Source of the DNA: Schlegelella_A sp036263655
GTDB lineage: Bacteria > Pseudomonadota > Gammaproteobacteria > Burkholderiales > Burkholderiaceae_C
Assembly: GCA_036263655.1 (NCBI GenBank)
Contig: DATAGP010000013.1
Location: forward strand, 186,001-250,000
DNA: 64,000 nt
Reading direction: 5' to 3'
The notes under the pieces: model-generated
Database searches by the model: none
What the model was told of the DNA's origin: nothing
The model's input: the letters and a program-made list of their open reading frames with translations, nothing else
In this document: positions 29,274 to 37,106 of the stretch, one piece after another
Layout: each line of letters starts with the position of its first letter
Numbering within the stretch: the stretch's first letter is position 1
Translations under genes and position numbers: made by a program

Positions 29274-29720
29274 ATGCCAAACATCGCATCGGTATTGAAG
29301 GACGAGATCTCGCGCATCGCCCGCAAGGAGGTTCGCCGCGAGACTGCCGCTCTCAAGAAGGCCTCGGCCGCTTACCGGGCCGAGATCGCGGCCTTGAAGC
29401 GCCGCACGCTCGAGCTCGAGCGTGATCTCCGTCAAGCCAGGAAGGGCGTCAAGTCGTCCCCTGGCGTCGCGGCGAACGACGAGTCGACCCTCAAGGGCAG
29501 CCGGTTCAGCGCCAAGAGCATGGCCTCGCAGCGGCGTCGCCTCGGCCTGTCGGCGGCCGAGTGCGGCCTGCTCGTCGGTGCCTCGGCCCAATCGATCCAC
29601 AACTGGGAAGGCGGCAAGGCCCGACCGCGCAGCCAGCACCTGCCCTCGATCTATGCCCTCAGAAGCCTCGGCCGGAGAGAAGCGCAGACGAGGCTCCAGG
29701 CGCTGAAGGAAGCGGCCTAG
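29274..29720 (+). CDS. XRE-type HTH protein with N-terminal coiled coil
   Basis: A 148-residue protein with an N-terminal charged helix (residues 1-58, SRIARKEVRRETAALKKASA, then RRTLELERDLRQARKG), likely a coiled coil. The C-terminal helix-turn-helix is FSAKSMASQRRRLGLSAAEC and GASAQSIHNWEGGKARP. The last part is typical of XRE-like regulators. It precedes the iorA gene by about 110 nt in the same direction and may regulate it, but this type is also found as a free-standing gene. Confidence 0.78.
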   Translation: MPNIASVLKDEISRIARKEVRRETAALKKASAAYRAEIAALKRRTLELERDLRQARKGVKSSPGVAANDESTLKGSRFSAKSMASQRRRLGLSAAECGLLVGASAQSIHNWEGGKARPRSQHLPSIYALRSLGRREAQTRLQALKEAA

Positions 29721-29828
29721 CCGTCGGCGGGAAGCGGCCTGCTTCGGAGATCGGGCCCGCGCCCGCGGCGGCTGCACAGTACGATGGACATCGCCGCGGC
29801 CGGTCGCCGCGAGGCGAGGAAATCGACG

Positions 29829-30335
29829 ATGGCGAAGCTGAACGTGAATGGCGCCGTGCGCGAGCACGACGCGGAACCCGACACGCCGCTGCTCTGGGTG
29901 CTGCGGGAGCAGCTCGGGCTCACCGGCAGCAAGTACGGCTGCGGCGTCGCCCAGTGCGGCGCCTGCACCGTGCACATCGACGGCACGCCGGTGCGCAGCT
30001 GCGTCATGCCGGTGTCGGCGGTGCAGCCGGCGAGCAAGGTCGTCACCATCGAGGGGCTGTCGCGCGACGGCAGCCACCCGCTGCAGAAGGCGTGGCTCGC
30101 ACTCGACGTGCCGCAGTGCGGCTACTGCCAAAGCGGCATGATCATGGCGGCGGCGGCGCTGCTGAAGGCCAAGCCGCGGCCGAGCGATGCCGACATCGAC
30201 GAGGCGATGACCAACATCTGCCGCTGCGGCACCTACAACCGCGTGCGCGCCGCGATCAAGCAGGCGGCCGGCATGCCGGCGGCGCGCAGCGCCTCCGCGC
30301 ACGAGGTCATCCACATCGAGCGGAGGACGACATGA
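29829..30335 (+). CDS. iorA: Isoquinoline 1-oxidoreductase-type small subunit, two [2Fe-2S]
   Basis: A 168-residue small subunit of a xanthine-dehydrogenase-family enzyme. The plant-type [2Fe-2S] motif is in YGCGVAQCGACTVHIDG and the second cluster is in QCGYCQSGMIM plus NICRCGTYNRVR. It passes electrons from the molybdenum subunit to an acceptor. GAGGAAATCGACG before the ATG at 29829 supports the start. It overlaps the large-subunit gene by ATGA. The substrate is probably an aldehyde or N-heterocycle; IorA is the closest named relative. Confidence 0.88.
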   Translation: MAKLNVNGAVREHDAEPDTPLLWVLREQLGLTGSKYGCGVAQCGACTVHIDGTPVRSCVMPVSAVQPASKVVTIEGLSRDGSHPLQKAWLALDVPQCGYCQSGMIMAAAALLKAKPRPSDADIDEAMTNICRCGTYNRVRAAIKQAAGMPAARSASAHEVIHIERRTT

Positions 30336-32506
30336 GCGGGGTCGCGGTCTCGCGCCGTGCCTTCCTCGGCACGTCCGCCGCCGGCGCCGCCGGCGCGTTC
30401 GTGCTGGGCTTCCCGCTACGGACCGCCGCGCAAGGGGCCGCGCCCGAGGTCAACGCGTGGGTCGTCGTGCATCCCGACGAGCGCGTCGTCATCCGCATCG
30501 CCCGCTCCGAGATGGGTCAGGGCACGCTCACCGGCCTCGCCCAGCTGGTTGCCGAGGAGCTCGAGTGCGACTGGAAGAACGTCGGCACCGAGTACCCGAC
30601 GCCGGCGCAGAACCTCAAGCGCAACCGCGTCTGGGGCAACTTCTCCACCGGCGGCAGCCGCGGCGTGCGCGAGTCGCACGACTACGTGCGAAAGGGCGGC
30701 GCGGCGGCCCGCATGATGCTCGTGCAGGCGGCAGCCGACGAGTGGCGCGTGCCGGCTTCCGAGTGCACGGTCGACAAGGGCGTCATCGCGCACGCCGCAT
30801 CGGGGCGGCGCACGAGCTACGGCAAGGTCGCCGCCGCGGCGGCCAGGCTGACGCCGCCGAGCGACGTGCCGCTCAAGGATCCGAAGACGTGGAAGCTCGC
30901 CGGCAAGCCGCTGGCGCGCCTTGACACCGTCGAGAAGACGACCGGCAAGCAGGTCTATGGCGCTGACCTCCAGCTGCCCGGCCTGCTCAACGCCGCGATC
31001 CGCGCCTGCCCGGTCTTCGGCGGCAAGGTGAAGAGCTTCGACGCGGCGGCCATCCCGCAAAGGCGCGGCGTGGTCAAGGTTGTCAAGGTCGGCGACAACG
31101 CGGTCGCCGTCGTCGCCGACACCTGGTGGCGCGCCAAGACCGCCCTCGACACGCTGCCGATCGAGTGGGACCTCGGCGAGCACGCCAAGGTCCAGCAGGC
31201 CGACATCGACGCCATGCTGAAGACCGGCCTCGACGCGGAGCAGGCGGCGGTCGGCAACCGCAACGGCAACGCCGTCGCGGCGCTCGCCGCCGCGGCGACC
31301 CGGATCGAAGCGGTGTACTCGTATCCGCACCAGAACCACGCGACGATGGAGCCGATGAACGCGACGGCGCGCTGGACGGCCGATCGCTGCGAGGTCTGGA
31401 CGCCGACGCAGAACGGCGAGGCGGCGCTCGCCGCCGCCGCCGTAGCGGCGGGCCTGCCGCCGGCGCAATGCGAGGTCTACAAGATCCACCTAGGCGGCGG
31501 CTTCGGCCGGCGCGGCGCGGTGCACGACTGGGTGCGTCAGGCGGTGGCGATCGCCAGGGAGCTGCCCGGCAAGCCGGTGAAGCTCATCTGGTCGCGCGAG
31601 GAGGACATGACGCACGGCCTCTACCACCCGGTGACGCAGTGCAAGCTCCGCGCCGGCGTCGACGCGCAGGGCAACGTCACCTCGCTCGCGATGCGGATCT
31701 CGGGGCAGTCGATCCTCGCCGGCATCTTTCCGCAGAACGTGCGCGACGGCCGCGACCCGGTCGTCTTCCAGGGGCTCAACAACGGCGGCGGCGAGGCGAT
31801 GTTCGGCTATGCGGTGCCGAACCTGCTGATCGACCACGCGATGCGCAACCCGCACGTGCCGCCCGGCTTCTGGCGCGGCGTCAACCTCAACCAGAACGCG
31901 ATCTACGTCGAGTGCTTCATCGACGAGATCGCGCACGCGACGAAGCAGGATCCGCTGGCGCTGCGCAGGAAGCTCATCCCCGACCCGAAGCGGCTGGCGG
32001 TGCTGAACGCCGTCGCCGAGCGCATCGGCTGGGAGCGGCCCGCCGCCGACGTCGGCGGGCAGAAGGTCTTCCGCGGCCTGGCGCAGACGCACGGCTTCGG
32101 CAGCTACGTCGCCGCCTGTGCCGAGGTCTCGGTCTCCAAGGAAGGCGACCTGAAGATCCACCGCATCGTCGCGGCCACCGATCCCGGGCATGCGGTCAAC
32201 CCGCAGCAGATCGAGGCGCAGGTCGAGGGCTCGTTCGTCTACGGCCTCTCGGCGGCGCTGTATGGCGCGTGCACGGTGAGGGACGGCGCCATCCAGCAGA
32301 CCAACTTCCACGACTACCCGGTGCTGCGGATGGCGGAGATGCCGAAGGTCGAGACCATCGTCATCGCCTCGGGCGGCTTCTGGGGCGGCGTCGGCGAGCC
32401 GACCATCGCCGTCGCTGCGCCGGCGGTGCTGAACGCCATCTTCGCCGCGACCGGCATCCGCGTCCGCGACCTGCCGCTCGCCAAGACGAGCCTGAAGAAG
32501 GCCTGA
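30332..32506 (+). CDS. iorB: Isoquinoline 1-oxidoreductase-type molybdopterin subunit
   Basis: A 724-residue large subunit with a Tat leader (SRRAFLGTSAAGAAGAFVLG), so the enzyme is exported folded to the periplasm. Molybdopterin-binding regions include ARSEMGQGTLTGL, LGGGFGRRG, GFWRGVN and the catalytic Glu in GGVGEPT. The single chain lacks an FAD subunit partner, as in IorAB-type enzymes that give electrons to cytochromes. The c-type cytochrome genes directly downstream (soxX, soxA) are in the same direction. Confidence 0.9.
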   Translation: MSGVAVSRRAFLGTSAAGAAGAFVLGFPLRTAAQGAAPEVNAWVVVHPDERVVIRIARSEMGQGTLTGLAQLVAEELECDWKNVGTEYPTPAQNLKRNRVWGNFSTGGSRGVRESHDYVRKGGAAARMMLVQAAADEWRVPASECTVDKGVIAHAASGRRTSYGKVAAAAARLTPPSDVPLKDPKTWKLAGKPLARLDTVEKTTGKQVYGADLQLPGLLNAAIRACPVFGGKVKSFDAAAIPQRRGVVKVVKVGDNAVAVVADTWWRAKTALDTLPIEWDLGEHAKVQQADIDAMLKTGLDAEQAAVGNRNGNAVAALAAAATRIEAVYSYPHQNHATMEPMNATARWTADRCEVWTPTQNGEAALAAAAVAAGLPPAQCEVYKIHLGGGFGRRGAVHDWVRQAVAIARELPGKPVKLIWSREEDMTHGLYHPVTQCKLRAGVDAQGNVTSLAMRISGQSILAGIFPQNVRDGRDPVVFQGLNNGGGEAMFGYAVPNLLIDHAMRNPHVPPGFWRGVNLNQNAIYVECFIDEIAHATKQDPLALRRKLIPDPKRLAVLNAVAERIGWERPAADVGGQKVFRGLAQTHGFGSYVAACAEVSVSKEGDLKIHRIVAATDPGHAVNPQQIEAQVEGSFVYGLSAALYGACTVRDGAIQQTNFHDYPVLRMAEMPKVETIVIASGGFWGGVGEPTIAVAAPAVLNAIFAATGIRVRDLPLAKTSLKKA

Positions 32507-32548
32507 CCGGCGCAGGCGCAGGCCGGGCATTCGAGGAGTGCGGAACCG

Positions 32549-32938
32549 ATGCGCCCCGCGATCGCGCTCGTCGCCCTGGCCTGGCTCGCCGCGCCGGCGT
32601 GCGCGCAGCCGCAGGCCAACGACGCCGCCAGCCGCGGCGCAGCGATCGTCGCCAGCCGCAGCACGGGGCTGTGCGTCCTCTGCCATGCCGTGCCCGGCGT
32701 CGACGCCGTGCACGCCGGGACCCTGGGGCCGAGCCTCGCCGGCGTCGGCACGCGCCTCGGACCCGAGGAGCTGCGGCTGCGCCTCGTCGCGCCCCGGCGC
32801 TTCAATCCGGAGACGATCATGCCTTCGTACGGCCCGACCGAAGGGCTCGAGCGGGTCGCGGCCGCACGGCGCGGCCAGCCGATCCTCGACGCGCGGCAGA
32901 TCGACGACGTCGTCGCCTACCTGGCGACGCTGAGATGA
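32549..32938 (+). CDS. soxX: SoxX-type monohaem cytochrome c
   Basis: A 129-residue periplasmic cytochrome with a signal peptide and one haem motif CVLCH (about residue 42). It shows the SoxX pattern LGPSLAGVG, ETIMPSYG with the axial Met, and the C-terminal ILDARQIDDVVAYLATL. With SoxA it forms the enzyme that attaches thiosulfate to the SoxY cysteine. It lies 42 nt after iorB and starts the soxXYZA run. It could also act as electron acceptor for the molybdoenzyme. Confidence 0.87.
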   Translation: MRPAIALVALAWLAAPACAQPQANDAASRGAAIVASRSTGLCVLCHAVPGVDAVHAGTLGPSLAGVGTRLGPEELRLRLVAPRRFNPETIMPSYGPTEGLERVAAARRGQPILDARQIDDVVAYLATLR

Positions 32939-32963
32939 CGCCGGGCGCGACGGGACCGTGACG

Positions 32964-33413
32964 ATGATGCTGCGCCGCCGAACGCTCGTGCTCGCCGGCG
33001 GCGCCGGGCTTGCCTTCGGCGTGCGCCCGGCGCACGCGGCGCTGGCACCGGCGCTGGTCGCGGCGGTGCACGGATGGGCCGGCACGGCGGCGCCGCCGGG
33101 CACAGGCCGGGTCCGCCTGGAGATCGCGCCGCTGGTCGAGAACGGCAACGCGGTGCCGATCACGGTCAAGGTCGAGAGCCCGATGACCGTGGCCGACCAC
33201 GTGCGCGAGATCGCCGTCTTCACCGAAAAGAACCCGCAGCTCGACGTCGTGCGCTTCCATCTGGGGCCCGGCAACGGCCGCGCGGAGGTGGCGACGCGGA
33301 TCCGGCTCGCGACGAGCCAGCACGTCGTCGCGCTGGCGCGCCTGAGCGACGGCAGCGTCTGGCAACACGCCGTCAGCGTCCTCGTCACGCTCGCCGCGTG
33401 CATCGAAGGCTGA
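32964..33413 (+). CDS. soxY: SoxY-like sulfur carrier with altered C-terminus
   Basis: A 149-residue exported protein with a Tat/Sec leader (MLRRRTLVLAGGAGLAFG) and the SoxY fold (LEIAPLVENGNAVPITVKVE). Canonical SoxY ends in GGCGG, whose Cys carries the sulfur substrate. Here the end is VTLAACIEG: a Cys is present near the end but the flanking glycines are changed, which may limit swinging into partner active sites. Starts at 32958 (GTG), 32964 and 32967 are all possible. soxZ follows after 17 nt. Confidence 0.85.
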   Translation: MMLRRRTLVLAGGAGLAFGVRPAHAALAPALVAAVHGWAGTAAPPGTGRVRLEIAPLVENGNAVPITVKVESPMTVADHVREIAVFTEKNPQLDVVRFHLGPGNGRAEVATRIRLATSQHVVALARLSDGSVWQHAVSVLVTLAACIEG

Positions 33414-33430
33414 CCGGGCGAGCTGCTGCG

Positions 33431-33760
33431 ATGTCGAGCACGGTCCGCGCCCTGATCCACGTGCCCCGCCCGGTGCGGCCCGGCGACGTCGTCGAGATCC
33501 GCGCCACCATCGCGCACGTGATGGAGACGGGGCATCGGCCCGATGCCGAAGGCCGCCGCGTGCCGCGCGACATCGTCACCCGTTTCGAGTGCCAGCTCGA
33601 TGGCACGTCCGTCTTCGCCGCCGACGTGTATTCCGCCGTCGCGGCCAATCCCTACTTCGCGTTCACGCTGCGCGCCGAACGCAGCGGCACGCTCGTCCTC
33701 ACCTGGGAAGGCGATCGCGGCTTCCGGCATCGCGAGACGGCGGCGCTCGAGGTGACATGA
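33431..33760 (+). CDS. soxZ: SoxZ, partner of SoxY
   Basis: A 109-residue immunoglobulin-like protein that forms the SoxYZ carrier. Family features are RPGDVVEIRATIAHVMETGHR, a short insertion with VPRDIVTRFEC and the C-terminal LVLTWEGDRGFRHRETA. It has no signal peptide, as usual, since it is exported with SoxY. It overlaps soxA by ATGA. Confidence 0.93.
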   Translation: MSSTVRALIHVPRPVRPGDVVEIRATIAHVMETGHRPDAEGRRVPRDIVTRFECQLDGTSVFAADVYSAVAANPYFAFTLRAERSGTLVLTWEGDRGFRHRETAALEVT

Positions 33761-34569
33761 ATCGCAGTGCCGGTGCTGCGGCGGCGGCGACGCTGCTGGC
33801 GGTGGCTGTCGCGGCGTGCACGCTGGCCGGCTCGGCGCCGTCGCCGCGCACGCCGACAAGCGCCGGCGCGGACACCCGCCGCCCGGGCTCCGACGACATG
33901 AGCGCGGCGCTGCAGTCGCTGCAGCGCGACGACACGCAGAACCCGGGCATGCTGTGGGTCCACGAAGGCGAGCGCCTGTGGGCGCGGCCGGCCGGCAACG
34001 GCGGCAGCTGCGCCGGCTGCCACGCATCCGGTGGCGCCAGCGTGGCGAGCGCGGCGGCCCGCCACCCGGTGTTCGACGCCGAGAAGCAGCGTCCGCTGAC
34101 GCTTGCCGGCCGCATCGATCGCTGCCGGCAGCGCCACCTCGGCCTGCCCGGCGAGGGCGCCGACGGCGCCGAGGTGCTCGCGCTGTCGGCGTGGCTCGCG
34201 CATCGCGCGCGCGGGCTGCCGATCGAGTCGCCCGACGATGCGAGGCTCGCGCCATGGCGCGAGCGCGGCGAGGCGCTCTGGCGGCGTCGCATGGGACAGC
34301 TCGACCTCTCATGCCACCTCTGTCATGACCAGCGCGCCGGCGAGCGGCTCGGCGGCGCCGTCATCCCGCAGGGCCACCCGACGGGCTATCCGGCGTACCG
34401 CCTCGAATGGCAGACGCTCGGCTCGCTGCAGCGGCGCATCCGCGGCTGCCTGGTCGGCGTGCGCGCCGAGCCCTTCGCTGCGGACGCCGACGAGTCGCTC
34501 GCCCTCGAGGTCTGGCTGCGGCGGCGTGCCGCCGGAATGAGGATCGAAGGCGTCGCGGTACGGCCGTGA
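33757..34569 (+). CDS. soxA: SoxA-type dihaem cytochrome c
   Basis: A 270-residue exported protein with a lipobox-like leader (VAVAAC). Two haem motifs are visible, CAGCH (residue ~87) and CHLCH (residue ~187), and the cysteine ligand of the active haem is in GCLVGVRAEPF, as in SoxA. SoxAX couples thiosulfate to SoxYZ. No soxB or soxCD follows; trxC is convergent. The cluster is therefore incomplete for full thiosulfate oxidation unless the other genes are elsewhere. Confidence 0.9.
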   Translation: MNRSAGAAAAATLLAVAVAACTLAGSAPSPRTPTSAGADTRRPGSDDMSAALQSLQRDDTQNPGMLWVHEGERLWARPAGNGGSCAGCHASGGASVASAAARHPVFDAEKQRPLTLAGRIDRCRQRHLGLPGEGADGAEVLALSAWLAHRARGLPIESPDDARLAPWRERGEALWRRRMGQLDLSCHLCHDQRAGERLGGAVIPQGHPTGYPAYRLEWQTLGSLQRRIRGCLVGVRAEPFAADADESLALEVWLRRRAAGMRIEGVAVRP

Positions 34570-34613
34570 GCGGTGACGACTCCCTTCTTCTCGCTCTCGG
34601 AAGACCGGCTCGT

Positions 34614-35033
34614 CTAAGCGCGCACAACCCAATCCACGATGTGAGCCGCCTGCGTCGCTCCGGCCTGTCGCTTGGCCTCGCGGCCGCCGCGGAGCAGAAG
34701 CAGGGTCGGGATGCTGCGGATGCCGAAGCGGGACGAAGTCTGCGGACTTCGATCGCTGTCCACCTTGGCGAACAACGCCCTGCCCTTCAGCTGCGCCGCG
34801 GCCTTCGCGAACTCCGGTGCCATGGCGCGGCACGGACCGCACCAATCGGCCCAGAAGTCGACGACCACCGGCAACTCGGTCCTGGAGACGACCGCATCGA
34901 AGCTCGCGTCGTCGAGCGTCACGGGCTTCGGCCCGAGCAGAAGCTGGTGACAGTGGCCGCATGTCGGGTCCTCGGTCGTGCGGTCATCCGGCACCCGATT
35001 GGTCTTCAGGCAATGCGCGCAAACGATCAGCAT
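34614..35033 (-). CDS. trxC: Thioredoxin 2 (TrxC)
   Basis: A 139-residue thioredoxin with an N-terminal zinc finger (VCAHC and CGHCH) and the active site FWADWCGPCRAM. TrxC reduces cytoplasmic disulfides and is often induced by oxidative stress. The start at 35033 gives the usual MLIVCAHC N-terminus. It is convergent with soxA. Confidence 0.96.
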   Translation of the reverse strand: MLIVCAHCLKTNRVPDDRTTEDPTCGHCHQLLLGPKPVTLDDASFDAVVSRTELPVVVDFWADWCGPCRAMAPEFAKAAAQLKGRALFAKVDSDRSPQTSSRFGIRSIPTLLLLRGGREAKRQAGATQAAHIVDWVVRA

Positions 35034-35279
35034 CGTGCTGTCCCAGCCGCGCACGCTGCACACGCGCGTCGGAACGTTGTCACTCCTTCCGGCCGATCAC
35101 TGTCCTGAATGCCCGGTCGCCGGTCTGTCGGCATGCGGAAGAGCGAGGCGTAGGACGCCACCGATGCGGCTTGCAAGCACCTGATCCCGACAGGGTTGAG
35201 CGCGCGACATACATTGCCTCGAACCTTGCGATCGCCGTCCCTGATGCGCGCCGTCGCTGTCCACCTGCAGGAGAGACAG
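35034..35279. other. Intergenic region, no gene seen
   Basis: A 246-nt spacer between the divergent trxC and the alpha/beta-hydrolase gene. A good Shine-Dalgarno AGGAGAGACAG precedes the latter. I see no convincing promoter hexamers, hairpin or small gene. Confidence 0.5.
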
Positions 35280-36674
35280 ATGAGACTCTTCCGAACGCTC
35301 GGCGTCACGATTGTCGCGACCTTCATGGCCGGCCTTGCCATGGCTCAGGTTCCCAACCCGACGGTGAGCGGCCCGATCCCGTCGACCGCCGCTCCGGGCG
35401 ATCCCTCGCGCAACTATCCGTTCTTCGCCACCCACGTGGACCTGGCCGCCTGGGGCTACGTCGAGGAGGAGTTCGTCTTCGAGGGCACGGCGAATCGCTA
35501 CACCACCACGCCGCCCCTGGAGACCGCCACGTTCGTCGATGGGGCGCACCCCTACCGCACCCGCATGCTCGTGCGCCGGCCCGTCGCGACGCCCTTCAAC
35601 GGCACCGTCGTCGTCGAATGGCTCAACGTGACCAACGGCCTCGACATGGAGAACACCTTCTATCAGATGGACGAGCACCTGCTGCGGCGCGGCTATGCCT
35701 GGGTGGGCGTCTCGGTGCAGCGCATCGGCGTCAACCGGCTGCGCACCTGGAGCCCGGCCCGCTACGGCGACCTCGACGTGAGCCGGCGCAACGCCGACGG
35801 CACCGAGACGTTCACCAACGACGCGCTGCAGCACGACATCTTCTCCCAGGCCGTGCAGGCGATCCGCCAGCCGAGCGGCACGGCTCCGCTCGGACCGCTC
35901 CGGGCGCAGCGGGTCATCGCGACCGGGCACTCGCAGTCGGCGATGCGCCTCGTCGGCTACATCAACCAGGTCCATCCGCTGGCGCGCGTGGTCGACGCGT
36001 TCGCCCTGCACGGCTCGCTGGGCAACGCCGTTCGCGAGGACCTCCTCGTCCCGGTGGCGAAGATCCTCTCCGAGTACGACGTCCGTGCCCTCGAGTTTCC
36101 AGTGCGCCGGCCCGACGCGGCGCTGTTCCGCACCTGGGAAGTGGCCGGCACGTCGCACAACGACCGCAAGGCGTACATCAGCCGCGTCCTGCTCCAGCTG
36201 CGCGACATCGGCACGAACGTGGAGGCGAGCCTCAACTGCACCTTCATGCCGCCCGGCAGCGCCGTGCCTTTCCATCACGTCATGGCGGCGGCGATCGACT
36301 ACCTGAACGAGTGGGTCAGGGACGGCAGACCCATGCCTTCGGCCCCGCCGCTCGAGTTCGTGCCGGGGGCCAACCCTCGGGAGCTCGTGCGCGACCAGTT
36401 CGGCATGGCGAAGGGCGGCATCCGGCTCGCGGCGGTGGAGGTGCCGACTGCCGTGAGCAGTGGCACCAACTTCGGCCCGGGCGCGTGCGACCGCTGGGGC
36501 TACAGCGACCCGTTGCCGGACCAGACGCTGCAGCAGCTCTACCCGAGCCAGGCCGACTACATGGCCAAGGTCATCAAGGCGGCCTTCGACAACGTCAAGG
36601 CGGGCTACATCCTGCCGATGGACGCGAAGGCGACCGTTCGGGAGGCGGCTCAGTCGGGAGTCGGCAGCCGCTAG
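35280..36674 (+). CDS. Exported alpha/beta-hydrolase-domain protein
   Basis: A 464-residue protein with a signal peptide (TLGVTIVATFMAGLAMAQ). The central part contains RVIATGHSQSAMRLVGYI with the nucleophile elbow GHSQS, and later ATWEVAGTSHND-like residues (RTWEVAGTSHND) with the probable catalytic His. This is the large alpha/beta-hydrolase group often annotated as Abhydrolase_10. The substrate is unknown; hydrophobic esters are likely. AGGAGA before the ATG supports the start. Confidence 0.82.
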   Translation: MRLFRTLGVTIVATFMAGLAMAQVPNPTVSGPIPSTAAPGDPSRNYPFFATHVDLAAWGYVEEEFVFEGTANRYTTTPPLETATFVDGAHPYRTRMLVRRPVATPFNGTVVVEWLNVTNGLDMENTFYQMDEHLLRRGYAWVGVSVQRIGVNRLRTWSPARYGDLDVSRRNADGTETFTNDALQHDIFSQAVQAIRQPSGTAPLGPLRAQRVIATGHSQSAMRLVGYINQVHPLARVVDAFALHGSLGNAVREDLLVPVAKILSEYDVRALEFPVRRPDAALFRTWEVAGTSHNDRKAYISRVLLQLRDIGTNVEASLNCTFMPPGSAVPFHHVMAAAIDYLNEWVRDGRPMPSAPPLEFVPGANPRELVRDQFGMAKGGIRLAAVEVPTAVSSGTNFGPGACDRWGYSDPLPDQTLQQLYPSQADYMAKVIKAAFDNVKAGYILPMDAKATVREAAQSGVGSR

Positions 36675-36760
36675 CAGGGGGGCAGAAGCAAGGGGGGGCA
36701 GAAGGGTCGCCAGGAAACGCGCGCGACGGTAGCCCGCCGCTTCGCGACAACCTTGTGCGC
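36675..36760. other. G-run-rich spacer
   Basis: Two runs of six to seven G within CAGGGGGGCAGAAGCAAGGG-like DNA follow the hydrolase stop. No hairpin with a T tract is present. They look like polymerase-slippage-prone sequence. Confidence 0.4.
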
Positions 36761-36916
36761 ATGGCGACCCCGATCATCGTCAGCATCCCGCACCAGCTCG
36801 CACGCTGGGACCGCGACCGGCTCACTTTCGCCGTCGCCGCGATGGGTCAGGCCATCCCCGGCGTCACCGATGTCTTGGACGCACATCGACAAGGCCTCTA
36901 CTGCCGCGGAAGGTAG
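36761..36916 (+). pseudogene. Remnant of a polyhydroxyalkanoic-acid-system family gene
   Basis: A 51-codon frame reading MATPIIVSIPHQL, then ARWDRDRLTFAVAAMGQAI, then GVTDVLDAH. The first piece matches the conserved N-terminus (SIPH-K/Q-L) and the second the central WEGDRLSF...MGQA...DVLDD segment of the ~100-residue PHA-system proteins, recalled from family knowledge. About 20-30 residues between them and the C-terminal third are missing, so this is probably a deleted and truncated remnant. It could also be a real short gene. No Shine-Dalgarno sequence is clear. Confidence 0.5.
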
Positions 36917-37106
36917 CGATAGCCGCGCAGCCGTGAACCGGAACCAGGTTCCCTCGATCTCTCGCCTTCAACCCACAATCGGGCATGCATCGGATGCACG
37001 CGCCGCTCCCGAAGTCGCGCCCGCCGGCTTGCGGCGTCCGAACCGCATCGGATAGCACGTCGCGGCCGGGTCCACGCGTCCTCTGCGACACGTGCCTGCC
37101 GTGCCG

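Noticed and set aside
31490..34312. A 940-codon minus-strand open frame opposite iorB and sox genes
   Set aside because: Very long antisense frames are expected at this GC content. It is Arg/Ala/Gly/His-rich without domains, and the plus-strand genes are clearly real.
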